Shown here piece after piece: positions 41,306-49,975 of a stretch of 57,589 bases of DNA. The position numbers were made by a program, and so were the translations under genes. The stretch is from Bacteroidaceae bacterium (lineage in GTDB: Bacteria > Bacteroidota > Bacteroidia > Bacteroidales > Bacteroidaceae), in contig JAKSLU010000004.1 in assembly GCA_024400995.1 (NCBI GenBank), positions 1 through 57,589 of the forward strand, read 5' to 3'. The notes beneath the pieces were generated by a model. It was not told the origin of the DNA. It worked only from the letters and a program-made list of their open reading frames with translations, and ran no database searches. Position 1 is the first letter of the stretch. Every line of letters starts with the position of its first letter.

Positions 41306-44300
41306 TTACATCATACCACGGTTGCCGCCGCGATTGCCACCCATGCCGCCGCGACCGCCTTCGGGGCCACCTTCGGGACGGCCTCCCTCGGGAGCACCCA
41401 TGCCAGGAGGCATAGTGCCGCGCATGATAGCACTGGGCTCATCGGAGCCGCGCCCCTTGCTGTCGTCGCCGCCCTTGGTGCCAGCAAACACCTTGAGCTT
41501 GTAGATGAGGTGCAGCATGGCATAGGAGTTGAGGGCCATGTTCCAGGAGTCAGAGCGCATGGTGGCGTTGATGGTGCGGCTCACGTTGCTCTGCTGCTGC
41601 AGGATGTCGTAGAACTGCAGGGAGAGGGTGAGCGACTTGTCCTTGAGGAAGGACTGGCTCAGCTGTGCATTCCAGATGAGCTCGTTGGTGTTCATGGAGG
41701 CTGCGGAGTAGCCACGGCGTGAGTTCATGCGGATGTCGGTGGAGAGGCTAAAGCCGCAATCCAGCGTCATGTTGGCTGTCACGCCATAGTCAAAGCCCCA
41801 TGTGTCCATGTTGTTGGCCCCCTGCAGGGTGGAGCGGGAATGTTGGTAGTTTACGCGGCCATTGGCGCTGACGTCCCACAGGCTCTGACGATAGGAGAGG
41901 GTGAGGTTCTCGCTCAGGTTGGTGGTGCGGCCCACACTGGTCTGTGCGCTGGGCAGCACCTTTCGGAAGAAAGCGTTGACCTCCTCGTTGCTATAGGGTG
42001 CTGAGGGCAGCTCGATACCATCAGCCACCAGGTCGAGGTTGGTGCTGACGTAGGCCGTGTTGTGGTTGAAGCGGAAGTCCGTGCGGGTGCTCACGTTCCA
42101 GAGTTTCTCCTGGCCCAGACCCGAGTTGAACATGAGGCCGGCTGAGGTGTTCCAGTGGCCGGAGATGTTCTGGGGAGCAGAGAAGGTGCGACCCGTCTCG
42201 ATGTCCTGCACGCGCAGAGTAGAGATAGTGTTGCGGGTGTGGGCAAAGGAGTAGTTGGCAGCCCAGGACTGCTGACGATCAGTATTGTAGTCGTTGAAGG
42301 AGGCACGCAGGTTGTTGTTCCACGAGGGCTTGAGACCAGCGTTACCTGTGGAGATACTCAGCGGGTTGCTGGTGTCGATTACCTCAAGCAGGTTGGTCAT
42401 GGAGGGCTGAGAGGAACTGCTGTTGAAGTTGAACTCCAGTCGGCGTGTGCGGTTCATGTTCCAGCGCAGACGTACCTGCGGGCTCACGTTGAACACGGTG
42501 CGGGTCACGTGCTGATCGACCTCTCCCTTCTTGTAGTCCATAGCAGTGTGCTCAGGGTTGAAGCCCAAACCTGCATTGAGGCGGATGTCGCCCTCGTTGT
42601 AGCGCAGACCGATGTTGGCGGAGTGGTTGTCGTAGCGATAGGTGGCATACTGGGAGTTCTGCTCGTCGCGGATGGCGGCGGCCACGTCGTCGGGGTTCAT
42701 CAGCAGGAACTCGTTGAGCAGTTCGGTAGTGCCAGGCTGCTCGTCGCTCACATAGCCGGCACGGTCGTCGCGCTTGTGGTAGATACCCGTCCACTGCCCC
42801 ATAATGTCGGTGAGAGACTGGGGCTCATGCAGGTTGAAGAGAGTGCGCTGCTGATCCTGGAATCGGTGAGAGTAGTTGTAGCGCAGTTCGCCATAGAGTT
42901 TGCCCACGATGGGCTCCACGTAGGATCCGCCCACACGTACATTCCAGTTGACGGAGGGCGTGGTGGTGAACTGCCAGGTGGAGTTGTTCGTGTGGTGCTC
43001 GTAGCTGCCATCGTCCAGTCGCTGGCGGGTCACCACATTGGCCAGGGAGTAGTTGCTGCTATGGCTGGTGGAGTAGCCACCGCTGGCTGTGAGAGAGAGG
43101 TTGCGTCCCTGCTTGCCCGTGAGGCGGCGGGTGAGGGACATGTTGGCGTTCACGTTGTGGGAGTAGTTCTCAGAGCGGGAGGCGTTGTCGCGGAGGTTCA
43201 CCAGAAAGTCCTGGTAGTCTGGCATCGTACTCTGGTCGATGCGCTTGCGTGTCCCTATGTTGAAGTACTGGGCGAGCACATCATCCACATCCTCCACGCC
43301 GAACTGCTCGTAGGGATCCTCGTCGAACTGAGCTGAGAGGGACTCGCTCTTGCTACGGCTCTTGCTCCAGCTATAGGTGGGACGGAAGGAGAATCTGGTC
43401 AGCGAGTCAGGACTCCACTGCACGCGCAGGTTGGCGTTGGCACTCTGAGAGAGAGAGTTGCCCCAGGAGTGGCTATTGCTGAAGGAGCGGTTGGGACGGT
43501 TGGCCGTGAGGAAGTTCTCGGTGGAGTGTGTACTCTCCGTGTCATTGTCACGGCGGGTGTAGCGCACGTCACCGCCCAGTTCGAGTCGGCCTGCAGCAAA
43601 GCGCTCCTTGCCGTTCTCCCAGGAGAAGTTGCCGGCCACCATCGTGTTGCGGTTGATGCCGTTGCCGCCACCGCCACCACCCATGCCACGGGGACCGCCA
43701 AAGCCGTTGTCGCCCACGTTGTTGTGTGAGGCGATGAGCGTGATGCGTGACTGGTCCGTAAAGCGGGTGGCAAACAACTTGCCTGAGTACAGCGCACGGC
43801 TGTCAAAGTCCCAGCCGCCTGCTGCATCGAAGTTGGCTATCCACGACTGGTTGAGCTCGCGGCGCGTCATGATGTCCAGCACAAAGGAATCCTCACCATC
43901 GTCTATGCCCGTCTGCTCAGCGTAATCGGACTTCTTGTCGTAGGTCTTAATTCTCTTGACGAGATTGACGGGGAGATTCTTCATGGCCGTCTCTGTGTCG
44001 CCCTTGAAGAAGTCCTTGCCGTTCACCAGCACCTCGTTCACCTTCTTGCCGTTGATGGTGATGCTGCCATCATCGCCTACCTCGGCACCCGGCAGCTGCT
44101 TGACGAGAGCCTCCAGCGTGGCGCCCTCGGCTGTGCGGTAGGCATCGGCGTTGAAGACGGTGGTGTCGCCCACCTGCTGCACCTTGGCCACGGAGGCACG
44201 CACGATGGCGGCCTTGAGCACGTAGTCGTCGGAGTACATGGTGAGGCGGCCGAGCTGTACCGTATCAGCATCGGCAGGAATCTCTATGTCCTGGTAGATA

Positions 44301-44569
44301 CTGCGGTAGCCTAGATAGGAGAGGCGCAGCACCATCTTGCCGCTACGATCGGTGCGCAGCTTAAAGGTTCCATCCTCGCTGGTGTTCGTGCCCGCAAACA
44401 TCGTGCTGTCCTTGTGGGCCATGAGACGCACGGTGGCATAGTCTATGCCCTCGTCGCTCTGCTTGTCGATAACTTGACCCACGACGATGTGGGTCTGAGC
44501 CTGCATACTGAGGGCCATACCAAAGGCTGCGAGGGTGAGCCAGAGGTGGGAGAGTAAGGTTCGTTTCAT
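41306..44569 (-). CDS. Large outer-membrane receptor, OMP_b-brl_3 family, Gly-rich tail
   Basis: 1087 residues from the ATG at 44569, after the promoter. Signal peptide 1-24, CarboxypepD_reg-like domain (HIVVGQVIDKQSDEGIDYATVRLM..LSYLGYRSI), plug-like region (RTAEGATLEALVKQLPGAEVGDDGSITINGKKVNEVLVNGKDFFKGD), then beta-barrel. Two Gly-rich stretches: FGGPRGMGGGGGGNG near residue 300 and the C-terminal MPPGMGAPEGGRPEGG..GGNRGMM. Distantly related to TonB-dependent receptors; probably in a unit with the two lipoproteins behind it. Ligand unknown. Confidence 0.9.
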   Translation of the reverse strand: MKRTLLSHLWLTLAAFGMALSMQAQTHIVVGQVIDKQSDEGIDYATVRLMAHKDSTMFAGTNTSEDGTFKLRTDRSGKMVLRLSYLGYRSIYQDIEIPADADTVQLGRLTMYSDDYVLKAAIVRASVAKVQQVGDTTVFNADAYRTAEGATLEALVKQLPGAEVGDDGSITINGKKVNEVLVNGKDFFKGDTETAMKNLPVNLVKRIKTYDKKSDYAEQTGIDDGEDSFVLDIMTRRELNQSWIANFDAAGGWDFDSRALYSGKLFATRFTDQSRITLIASHNNVGDNGFGGPRGMGGGGGGNGINRNTMVAGNFSWENGKERFAAGRLELGGDVRYTRRDNDTESTHSTENFLTANRPNRSFSNSHSWGNSLSQSANANLRVQWSPDSLTRFSFRPTYSWSKSRSKSESLSAQFDEDPYEQFGVEDVDDVLAQYFNIGTRKRIDQSTMPDYQDFLVNLRDNASRSENYSHNVNANMSLTRRLTGKQGRNLSLTASGGYSTSHSSNYSLANVVTRQRLDDGSYEHHTNNSTWQFTTTPSVNWNVRVGGSYVEPIVGKLYGELRYNYSHRFQDQQRTLFNLHEPQSLTDIMGQWTGIYHKRDDRAGYVSDEQPGTTELLNEFLLMNPDDVAAAIRDEQNSQYATYRYDNHSANIGLRYNEGDIRLNAGLGFNPEHTAMDYKKGEVDQHVTRTVFNVSPQVRLRWNMNRTRRLEFNFNSSSSQPSMTNLLEVIDTSNPLSISTGNAGLKPSWNNNLRASFNDYNTDRQQSWAANYSFAHTRNTISTLRVQDIETGRTFSAPQNISGHWNTSAGLMFNSGLGQEKLWNVSTRTDFRFNHNTAYVSTNLDLVADGIELPSAPYSNEEVNAFFRKVLPSAQTSVGRTTNLSENLTLSYRQSLWDVSANGRVNYQHSRSTLQGANNMDTWGFDYGVTANMTLDCGFSLSTDIRMNSRRGYSAASMNTNELIWNAQLSQSFLKDKSLTLSLQFYDILQQQSNVSRTINATMRSDSWNMALNSYAMLHLIYKLKVFAGTKGGDDSKGRGSDEPSAIMRGTMPPGMGAPEGGRPEGGPEGGRGGMGGNRGGNRGMM

Positions 44570-44627
44570 AGTTATATGTGTAGTTTTTGTGGGTGCATGG
44601 TGGGGGCGGAATCTACCATGCGCGGTC

Positions 44628-44636
44628 GCAAAGTTA
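44628..44636 (-). promoter_or_regulatory. -7 box for the 44569 receptor gene
   Basis: TAACTTTGC on the minus strand, 59 nt before the ATG. Confidence 0.6.
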
Positions 44637-44753
44637 CACATTATTATTTATTAAGCATCCCTACGAGACTTAAATTATACTTTTTTAGGAAAAATATTCG
44701 ACTAATGTGTGAAATACGTCTAGCATTTTCTTCGGCGTTACAGAAAAAGTTAG

Positions 44754-44762
44754 TATATTTGC
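44754..44762 (+). promoter_or_regulatory. -7 box for the AAA-DUF4435 pair
   Basis: TATATTTGC on the plus strand, 22 nt before the ATG. Confidence 0.65.
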
Positions 44763-44783
44763 GGCCTAAATATACCCAAGACC

Positions 44784-45605
44784 ATGGAATATGCACAGTA
44801 TATCTCCCGCATAGAGATAGATAGTCTCTGGCAGGGTCACAAGCACATCAACTGGACACTGCGCCCTGGCGTCAATGTTCTCTCGGGCAAGAATGGTGCA
44901 GGCAAGAGTACTATACTCAACCGTATAGAGTCTCACCTGCGTCTGCTGGCTCAGGTCGGTAGTCCCGATGAGACGGAGGATGGTATAAGGGTGGAACTCT
45001 ACCCCGCATCCGCCACACAGGTGCGCTGCGATGTGGTGCGCTCCTTTGATCGCCAGTTGCTCAAGATCGACTCCGTCCTCGACGGCACGGGCATGAAGAT
45101 ACGCACCGAACTGGACTGGCAACTCTACCAGCTCCAGCGTGCCTATCTGGACTATCAGGTCAACGTGGGCAACCGCATGATAGAGCTCCTCACCTCGGGC
45201 GATCCCTCAGCCCAGCAGCGGGCGACGGAGGCTGCCAGGCAGAAGACGCTCTTTCAGGACATGGTGGATAGCCTCTTCCGTGAGACCGGCAAGACCATCG
45301 ACCGCAGCTGCAACGAACTGCGCTTTGTGCAGTACGGAGAGCCGCTCCTGCCATACCTCCTCTCTAGTGGCGAGAAACAGTTGCTCATCATCCTGCTCAC
45401 TGCCCTCACGGAGGACCTGCAGCCCTGTGTATTCTTCATGGACGAGCCCGAGGCCAGCCTGCACTTTGAGTGGCAAAAGGGGCTCATCTCCATGGTGCAG
45501 CGCCTCAATCCCAATGCACAGATTATCCTTACCACCCACTCTCCCGCCGTCATCATGGATGGTTGGCAGGACTGTGTGACTGAGGTGGAGCAAATCACGC
45601 AGTAG
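44784..45605 (+). CDS. ABC-type AAA ATPase (AriA-like)
   Basis: 273 residues. Walker A GKNGAGKST (35-43), signature-like LSSGEKQL (193-200), Walker B with VFFMDEPEASLH (216-227), H-loop ILTTHSPAVI with H252. The compact ATPase with an ABC-type signature and no transmembrane part matches AAA_15/AAA_21-class proteins that work with TOPRIM nucleases (OLD, PARIS AriA). A middle helical insertion (about 100-170) is short. It is followed 28 nt later by a DUF4435 gene, the AriB family. Single promoter upstream; stand-alone two-gene unit. Confidence 0.88.
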   Translation: MEYAQYISRIEIDSLWQGHKHINWTLRPGVNVLSGKNGAGKSTILNRIESHLRLLAQVGSPDETEDGIRVELYPASATQVRCDVVRSFDRQLLKIDSVLDGTGMKIRTELDWQLYQLQRAYLDYQVNVGNRMIELLTSGDPSAQQRATEAARQKTLFQDMVDSLFRETGKTIDRSCNELRFVQYGEPLLPYLLSSGEKQLLIILLTALTEDLQPCVFFMDEPEASLHFEWQKGLISMVQRLNPNAQIILTTHSPAVIMDGWQDCVTEVEQITQ

Positions 45606-45633
45606 TCCGTAAGTTTCAGTATTCTCTTTCAGC

Positions 45634-46599
45634 ATGTCGCTCCAACACTATCTGACATCCAGCTACATCGACGCCGCCAACCGACTTGGGGGTGGACGAG
45701 AGCGAGTCGTGGCCTATGTAGAGAGCTACGACGATGTGGCCTTTTGGAGTCAGGTGCTGCGTCAGCGTGAGACGGACAACCGCTACTTTGAGGTCATGCT
45801 CCCCTCCCGCTCCTCGCTGGCCAAGGGTAAGAAGATAGCCCTCTCCAACGAGCTGGGCCCCAATATGATAGCCTGCGTTGATGCAGACTATGACTGGCTA
45901 CTCCAAGGGGCTACCTCTGCCTCCGAGCGACTGTGCTCCTCGCCCTGGGTGCTCCATACCCACGCCTATGCCATAGAGAACCTCCAGTGCTACTCCCGTG
46001 GCCTGCACGAGGCCTGCGTCAAGGCGACGCTGAACGATGCCCATGTGTTCCCCTTTGCCGACTTTATGGCGGCGTACTCCCGCATCGTGTGGCCCCTGTT
46101 CGTGTGGAGCGTGTGGGCGTACCGCTATGCTCGGTACAAGAGTTTCTCCCTCACTGACTTTGCGGCAGTCGTCACCATGGAGCATATCAACGTACATGCC
46201 CCTGCCAAGGCCCTGGAGTCTCTCCGCCACCGCGTCAATCGTACGGTGTCGCAGCTCCAGCAGCAGTTCCCCGAGGGCCGCCAGACCTATGCACCGCTGC
46301 GCGAGTCGCTCCTGCAGCTGGGCCTGACGCCCGAGACGACCTATCTCTACATGCGGGGGCACGACCTGATGGATGGTGTAGTGCTCCCTCTCCTCAACGA
46401 TGTGTGTGCCCAGTTGCGCCGACAGCGTGAGCGGGAGATAGACTCTCTTGCAGTCCATAGCAAGCAGAAGCAGAACGAGCTCTCTGCCTACCGTCACGCC
46501 TGCTCTCCCATTGATGAGATGCTGCGCAAATATACGGGTTATGAGTCCTCCTCTCTCTATCGGCGCATAGTGGAGGATGCGGAACGCCTGTTCCCGTAG
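45634..46599 (+). CDS. DUF4435 TOPRIM-like protein (AriB-like)
   Basis: 321 residues. N-terminal half shows the TOPRIM pattern of DUF4435: RVVAYVESYDDVAFW with Glu30, and ACVDADYDWLL with Asp83/Asp85, then HTHAYAIENLQCY. The C-terminal half is helical and basic (LRRQREREIDSLAVHSKQKQ). In PARIS systems the DUF4435 partner is released by the ATPase after phage trigger and acts as a toxic nuclease; here that role is inferred only from the gene pair. The last 43 nt overlap the end of the convergent BadF-type kinase gene. Confidence 0.85.
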   Translation: MSLQHYLTSSYIDAANRLGGGRERVVAYVESYDDVAFWSQVLRQRETDNRYFEVMLPSRSSLAKGKKIALSNELGPNMIACVDADYDWLLQGATSASERLCSSPWVLHTHAYAIENLQCYSRGLHEACVKATLNDAHVFPFADFMAAYSRIVWPLFVWSVWAYRYARYKSFSLTDFAAVVTMEHINVHAPAKALESLRHRVNRTVSQLQQQFPEGRQTYAPLRESLLQLGLTPETTYLYMRGHDLMDGVVLPLLNDVCAQLRRQREREIDSLAVHSKQKQNELSAYRHACSPIDEMLRKYTGYESSSLYRRIVEDAERLFP

Positions 46600-47426
46600 T
46601 GGAACTCCACCAGACGGGGTAGGGGAGCGGCCTCTATGCGCCCCAGTCGGTAGCCCTCCAGAGTGAGGGCCTCCTCCAGTTCAGTACGAAAATAATAGGC
46701 TATGCTACCCACGAAATGCACGGGCAGCTCCTCTCTCCTATAGGCCCTGAGATTGCGTACCGCAAAGCGGCGGAACTCCTCCACCAGCAGCTGGTGTACG
46801 CAGGGCTCCTCCCTGTGCTGCGACAGAAAGGGCGTGAGCGAGGCCAGATAGCGATTGGGCCAGGGCTGGCGGTACACATGCTCTATGGCCGATGAGACTG
46901 TCAGGCCCATCTCCTTCTCCAATAGAGCGCATAGGGGAGCAGGCAACTGTCCCTTGAGCGCATCCCCCACTAGTCGCCGACCTAGCACGGCACCGCTGCC
47001 CTCGTCGCCCAGAATGTAGCCCAGTGAGGGAGTCTGTTGCACAGGCTGGGTGCCATCATAGAGGCAGCTGGCACTGCCTGTGCCCAGTATGCAGCAGATG
47101 CCTTCCTCCCGTCCACTCAGTGCACGGCAGGCTCCGAGCAGGTCGCTCTCTACCTGTACCTCCGAGCAGTTGCACGCCTCACTCAGCAGGGCCGTCATGC
47201 GGGGGAGTTGGTCGGGTCGGCAGCCTGCACCATAAAAGTAGATATCCTCCACCTCTCTCTCTCCTATCTGCGGCAGCAGTTGCTCACGCAGCATGGTAGA
47301 GATCTGGTCGTCTGTGAGTATGATGGGGTTGATACCCTCCGTGCGGAACATGCCAACGGCCTGGCCACTGGCGTCAACCAGTGCCCAGGCCGTCTTGGTA
47401 CTACCGCTGTCAGCGATGAGTGTCAT
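46557..47426 (-). CDS. BadF/BadG-family ATPase, N-acetylglucosamine-kinase-like
   Basis: 289 residues from the ATG at 47426. Phosphate-1 loop LIADSGSTKTAWALVD, the DLLGACRAL segment, phosphate-2 ILGTGSASCLYDG and GYILGDEGSGAVLGRRL, all family hallmarks of BadF/BadG/BcrA/BcrD actin-fold kinases. In Bacteroidota such short members are annotated as GlcNAc or glucosamine kinases. Sits 5 nt behind rho on the same strand, so cotranscribed with it. Stop codon lies inside the DUF4435 coding end. Confidence 0.85.
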   Translation of the reverse strand: MTLIADSGSTKTAWALVDASGQAVGMFRTEGINPIILTDDQISTMLREQLLPQIGEREVEDIYFYGAGCRPDQLPRMTALLSEACNCSEVQVESDLLGACRALSGREEGICCILGTGSASCLYDGTQPVQQTPSLGYILGDEGSGAVLGRRLVGDALKGQLPAPLCALLEKEMGLTVSSAIEHVYRQPWPNRYLASLTPFLSQHREEPCVHQLLVEEFRRFAVRNLRAYRREELPVHFVGSIAYYFRTELEEALTLEGYRLGRIEAAPLPRLVEFHYGNRRSASSTMRR

Positions 47427-47431
47427 TGGGG

Positions 47432-49291
47432 TTATGAGTTTATGGATATGATGAACTCCTTGTTGTCCTTGGTGTTCTCTATGCGCTGGCGCAGGAACTT
47501 CATGGCCTCGATGGGGTTCATGTCGCTGATGTAGTTGCGTAGGCCCCACATGCGACTCTGTGTCATCTCGTCGTGCAGCAGTTCGTCGCGGCGGGTCGAT
47601 GAAGCCATGAGGTTGACGGCGGGGAACATGCGCTTGTTGGCCAGAGCACGCTCCAGTTGCAGCTCCATGTTGCCGGTGCCCTTGAACTCCTCAAAGATCA
47701 CCTCGTCCATCTTGCTGCCCGTCTCGATGAGGGCTGTAGCAATGATGGTCAGTGAACCGCCGCCCTCAATGTTGCGGGCTGCACCAAAGAAGCGCTTGGG
47801 CTTCTGTAGTGCATTGGCATCTACACCACCCGTCAGGATCTTGCCGCTGGCAGGGGCCACGGTGTTATAGGCGCGGGCCAGTCGGGTAATGGAGTCGAGG
47901 AAGATGACTACGTCGTGACCGCACTCCACCATGCGCTTGGCCTTCTCCAGTACAATGTTGGCGATGCGCACATGCTGCGAGGCAGGCTCGTCAAAGGTAG
48001 AGGCGATCACCTCGGCATCTACGGTGCGAGCCATATCCGTCACCTCCTCCGGACGCTCGTCTATGAGGAGCATGATGAGGTGGGTGTCGGGGTGGTTGCG
48101 GGCGATGGCGTTGGCCACGTCCTTCATCAATAGCGTCTTACCCGTCTTGGGCTGGGCCACGATGAGAGCACGCTGTCCCTTGCCGATGGGGGAGAAGAGA
48201 TCTACGATACGGCAGCTCAGGCTGTCCTTCTCGCCGCTGCACAGCTGGAACTTGTCTTCAGGGAAGAGCGGCGTGAGATTCTCAAAGGGCACGCGATCGC
48301 GCACCTTTTTGGCGTCCAGACCATTTACCTGTTGGATAGCCGTCATGATATAGGCGCGTTCGCTGCCGTGGGGCAGACGGATGAGGCCCTCTACAGTGTC
48401 GCCTGTGCGCAGACCATACTGGCGTACCATATATTGCGGTACGATGATGTCGTCAGGGGAGGGGAGATAGTTGTAGTCCCCAGAGCGCAGGTAGCCAGAG
48501 TTGTCCTTTTCCAGTTCCAGTACACCAGAGCCCTTCACGACGATATCTATGGGAGTATTACCCCCGCTGACCCCAGATGTAGAGAACTGTGTGGCATTCT
48601 TGTTGGTATTGCCACGGTCGAGGCCGCTACGGGTTGGTTGCTGGGACCCCTGAGCCATAGAGGGATCGTCACAGAAACGACGGAACTTAGGCTTGCCTAC
48701 GCGTGCCAGTTCCTCCTCAATGGAGGGAATGTCGCGCAGAATAATAAGGCGGTCGTTCACGGGGATAGCTACCGGAACAGCTGCCTTGGTCTCTTCCTTG
48801 GTCTCGGTCGTAGCTTCTTCCTTGATCTCAGTTTTAGCCTCGGTTTTAGTCTCAGTCTGGGGCTCTTCCTTGGTTTCAGCCTTAGCTTCTTCCTTGTTTT
48901 CCGTCCTTAACTCAGCGGGCTCCTGAACTTCTTGGACGCCCGCAGGGCTCTGAACCTTTTGAACACCTTCCGCTCCCAGAGCCTCCTCCTTGAGTTCCTG
49001 GAAGAGGGAGAGTTGGCGGTTGTACTCCTCCATAGCCTCAAGATAGGCCTTGGAGGGGCGTCCTCGGTTTTTGCGTGGGGGCACAAGTGTGGCGGGATCT
49101 ATAGCAAAAATGGCAGGAGTAGCTTTTTTTGCGGCTTTCTTTTGCTCTTCTGTATCAAAGCGTTCGCCCTGGCCGTCCGTATTGGCTTGATACACGTGGT
49201 CTTCCTTGACCTTGGATATACGAGTGCGTTTGCGTGCAGGCTGCGCAGCATCCACGGGCAGCAAGGACTCGTCTTGCTTGTCTGTAGGCAT
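47432..49291 (-). CDS. rho: Transcription termination factor Rho with long disordered N-terminus
   Basis: 619 residues, compared with 419 in E. coli. The core from about 250 on is standard: [29 protein letters not shown] (cold-shock-like RNA site), Walker [39 protein letters not shown], the [17 protein letters not shown] arm. The first 250 residues are extra: an AT-hook-like RKNRGRPSK (73-81) and a Glu/Thr/Lys repeat (about 131-169, ETKEE units). A disordered Rho insert causes phase separation in a gut Bacteroides, so a similar role is possible. The 5' leader carries an attenuator-like hairpin. Confidence 0.96.
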   Translation of the reverse strand: MPTDKQDESLLPVDAAQPARKRTRISKVKEDHVYQANTDGQGERFDTEEQKKAAKKATPAIFAIDPATLVPPRKNRGRPSKAYLEAMEEYNRQLSLFQELKEEALGAEGVQKVQSPAGVQEVQEPAELRTENKEEAKAETKEEPQTETKTEAKTEIKEEATTETKEETKAAVPVAIPVNDRLIILRDIPSIEEELARVGKPKFRRFCDDPSMAQGSQQPTRSGLDRGNTNKNATQFSTSGVSGGNTPIDIVVKGSGVLELEKDNSGYLRSGDYNYLPSPDDIIVPQYMVRQYGLRTGDTVEGLIRLPHGSERAYIMTAIQQVNGLDAKKVRDRVPFENLTPLFPEDKFQLCSGEKDSLSCRIVDLFSPIGKGQRALIVAQPKTGKTLLMKDVANAIARNHPDTHLIMLLIDERPEEVTDMARTVDAEVIASTFDEPASQHVRIANIVLEKAKRMVECGHDVVIFLDSITRLARAYNTVAPASGKILTGGVDANALQKPKRFFGAARNIEGGGSLTIIATALIETGSKMDEVIFEEFKGTGNMELQLERALANKRMFPAVNLMASSTRRDELLHDEMTQSRMWGLRNYISDMNPIEAMKFLRQRIENTKDNKEFIISINS

Positions 49292-49321
49292 TATTGACTA
49301 TAAGTTTATATAGAGGAATAT

Positions 49322-49355
49322 AAAAAGTGCCGACCCTTTTCTGGGTCTAATGCAC
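49322..49355 (-). promoter_or_regulatory. Attenuator-like hairpin in the rho leader
   Basis: On the minus strand: GTGC-ATTA-GACCC-AGAAAA-GGGTC-G-GCAC directly followed by TTTTT, then about 30 nt to the rho ATG. A stem of 5 plus 4 bp with an internal loop and a U-tract is the shape of an intrinsic terminator, placed between the rho promoter (49379-49387) and gene, so it could limit rho transcription. Confidence 0.6.
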
Positions 49356-49378
49356 ATGCCCCACTTCCGTAAGGCGGT

Positions 49379-49387
49379 GCAAAAGTA
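49379..49387 (-). promoter_or_regulatory. -7 box for rho
   Basis: TACTTTTGC on the minus strand, 88 nt before the rho start codon. Confidence 0.6.
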
Positions 49388-49449
49388 CAAATATATTTCG
49401 GTTTAGCCAAATCTTTCGCCCAAAACTTGGCCATCTGCAGGCTTTTTCG

Positions 49450-49458
49450 TAATTTCGC
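49450..49458 (+). promoter_or_regulatory. -7 box for the GNAT gene
   Basis: TAATTTCGC on the plus strand, 34 nt before the ATG at 49493, divergent from the rho promoter. Confidence 0.55.
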
Positions 49459-49492
49459 AGCCACAATACGCGCATTTGTATCACTAATCGCC

Positions 49493-49918
49493 ATGAATAT
49501 TCGCCGCCTCACCAGTTGCACTCCGCAGCAGTTGCACGACCTATCTGTACTGATAAACGCCCTCACCAGCCGCTCCATTACGCTTCCCGACACCCTTGCT
49601 GCTACACTCTCCCAGCCGAGCAACCATCTGCTTATAGCCGAGGAGGATGAACGCATCATAGGCTGTGCCACCCTGTGCACGTTCTGTTCCCCCACGGGCC
49701 GCAAGGCCAGTGTGGAGGACGTCGTGGTGCATCCCGACTGGCAGGGGAATGGGGTGGGGCGGAGACTCATGGAGGCTCTCATTGACGAGGCTAAACACCT
49801 GGCTCCCATCACCCTGCAACTCACCTCACGTCCTCAGCGTCAGGCTGCTCGTGCACTCTACGCGTCGCTAGGCTTTGAGCAGAAAGAGACAGGCTTCTTC
49901 AAACTTTCACTCGAATAG
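49493..49918 (+). CDS. GNAT-family N-acetyltransferase
   Basis: 141 residues from the ATG at 49493, downstream of the promoter. Acetyl-CoA site VEDVVVHPDWQGNGVGRRLMEALIDEA (V/I-x-x-x-x-Q/R-x-x-G-x-G/A), with RQAARALYASLGFEQKETGFFKL. Acetylates a small molecule or protein; substrate unknown. Separate from rho (divergent) and followed 57 nt later by serS with its own promoter. Confidence 0.9.
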   Translation: MNIRRLTSCTPQQLHDLSVLINALTSRSITLPDTLAATLSQPSNHLLIAEEDERIIGCATLCTFCSPTGRKASVEDVVVHPDWQGNGVGRRLMEALIDEAKHLAPITLQLTSRPQRQAARALYASLGFEQKETGFFKLSLE

Positions 49919-49951
49919 TTTGGCCTGTTCGTCATTTTTTAGTAATTTTGC
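49919..49951 (+). promoter_or_regulatory. Promoter of serS
   Basis: TTTG (49919-49922), 20 bp, TAATTTTGC (49943-49951): the best full match to the Bacteroidota consensus in the window. The -33 part directly follows the GNAT stop codon. Confidence 0.8.
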
Positions 49952-49975
49952 GCCCAAATTATAAATACCGTAATC

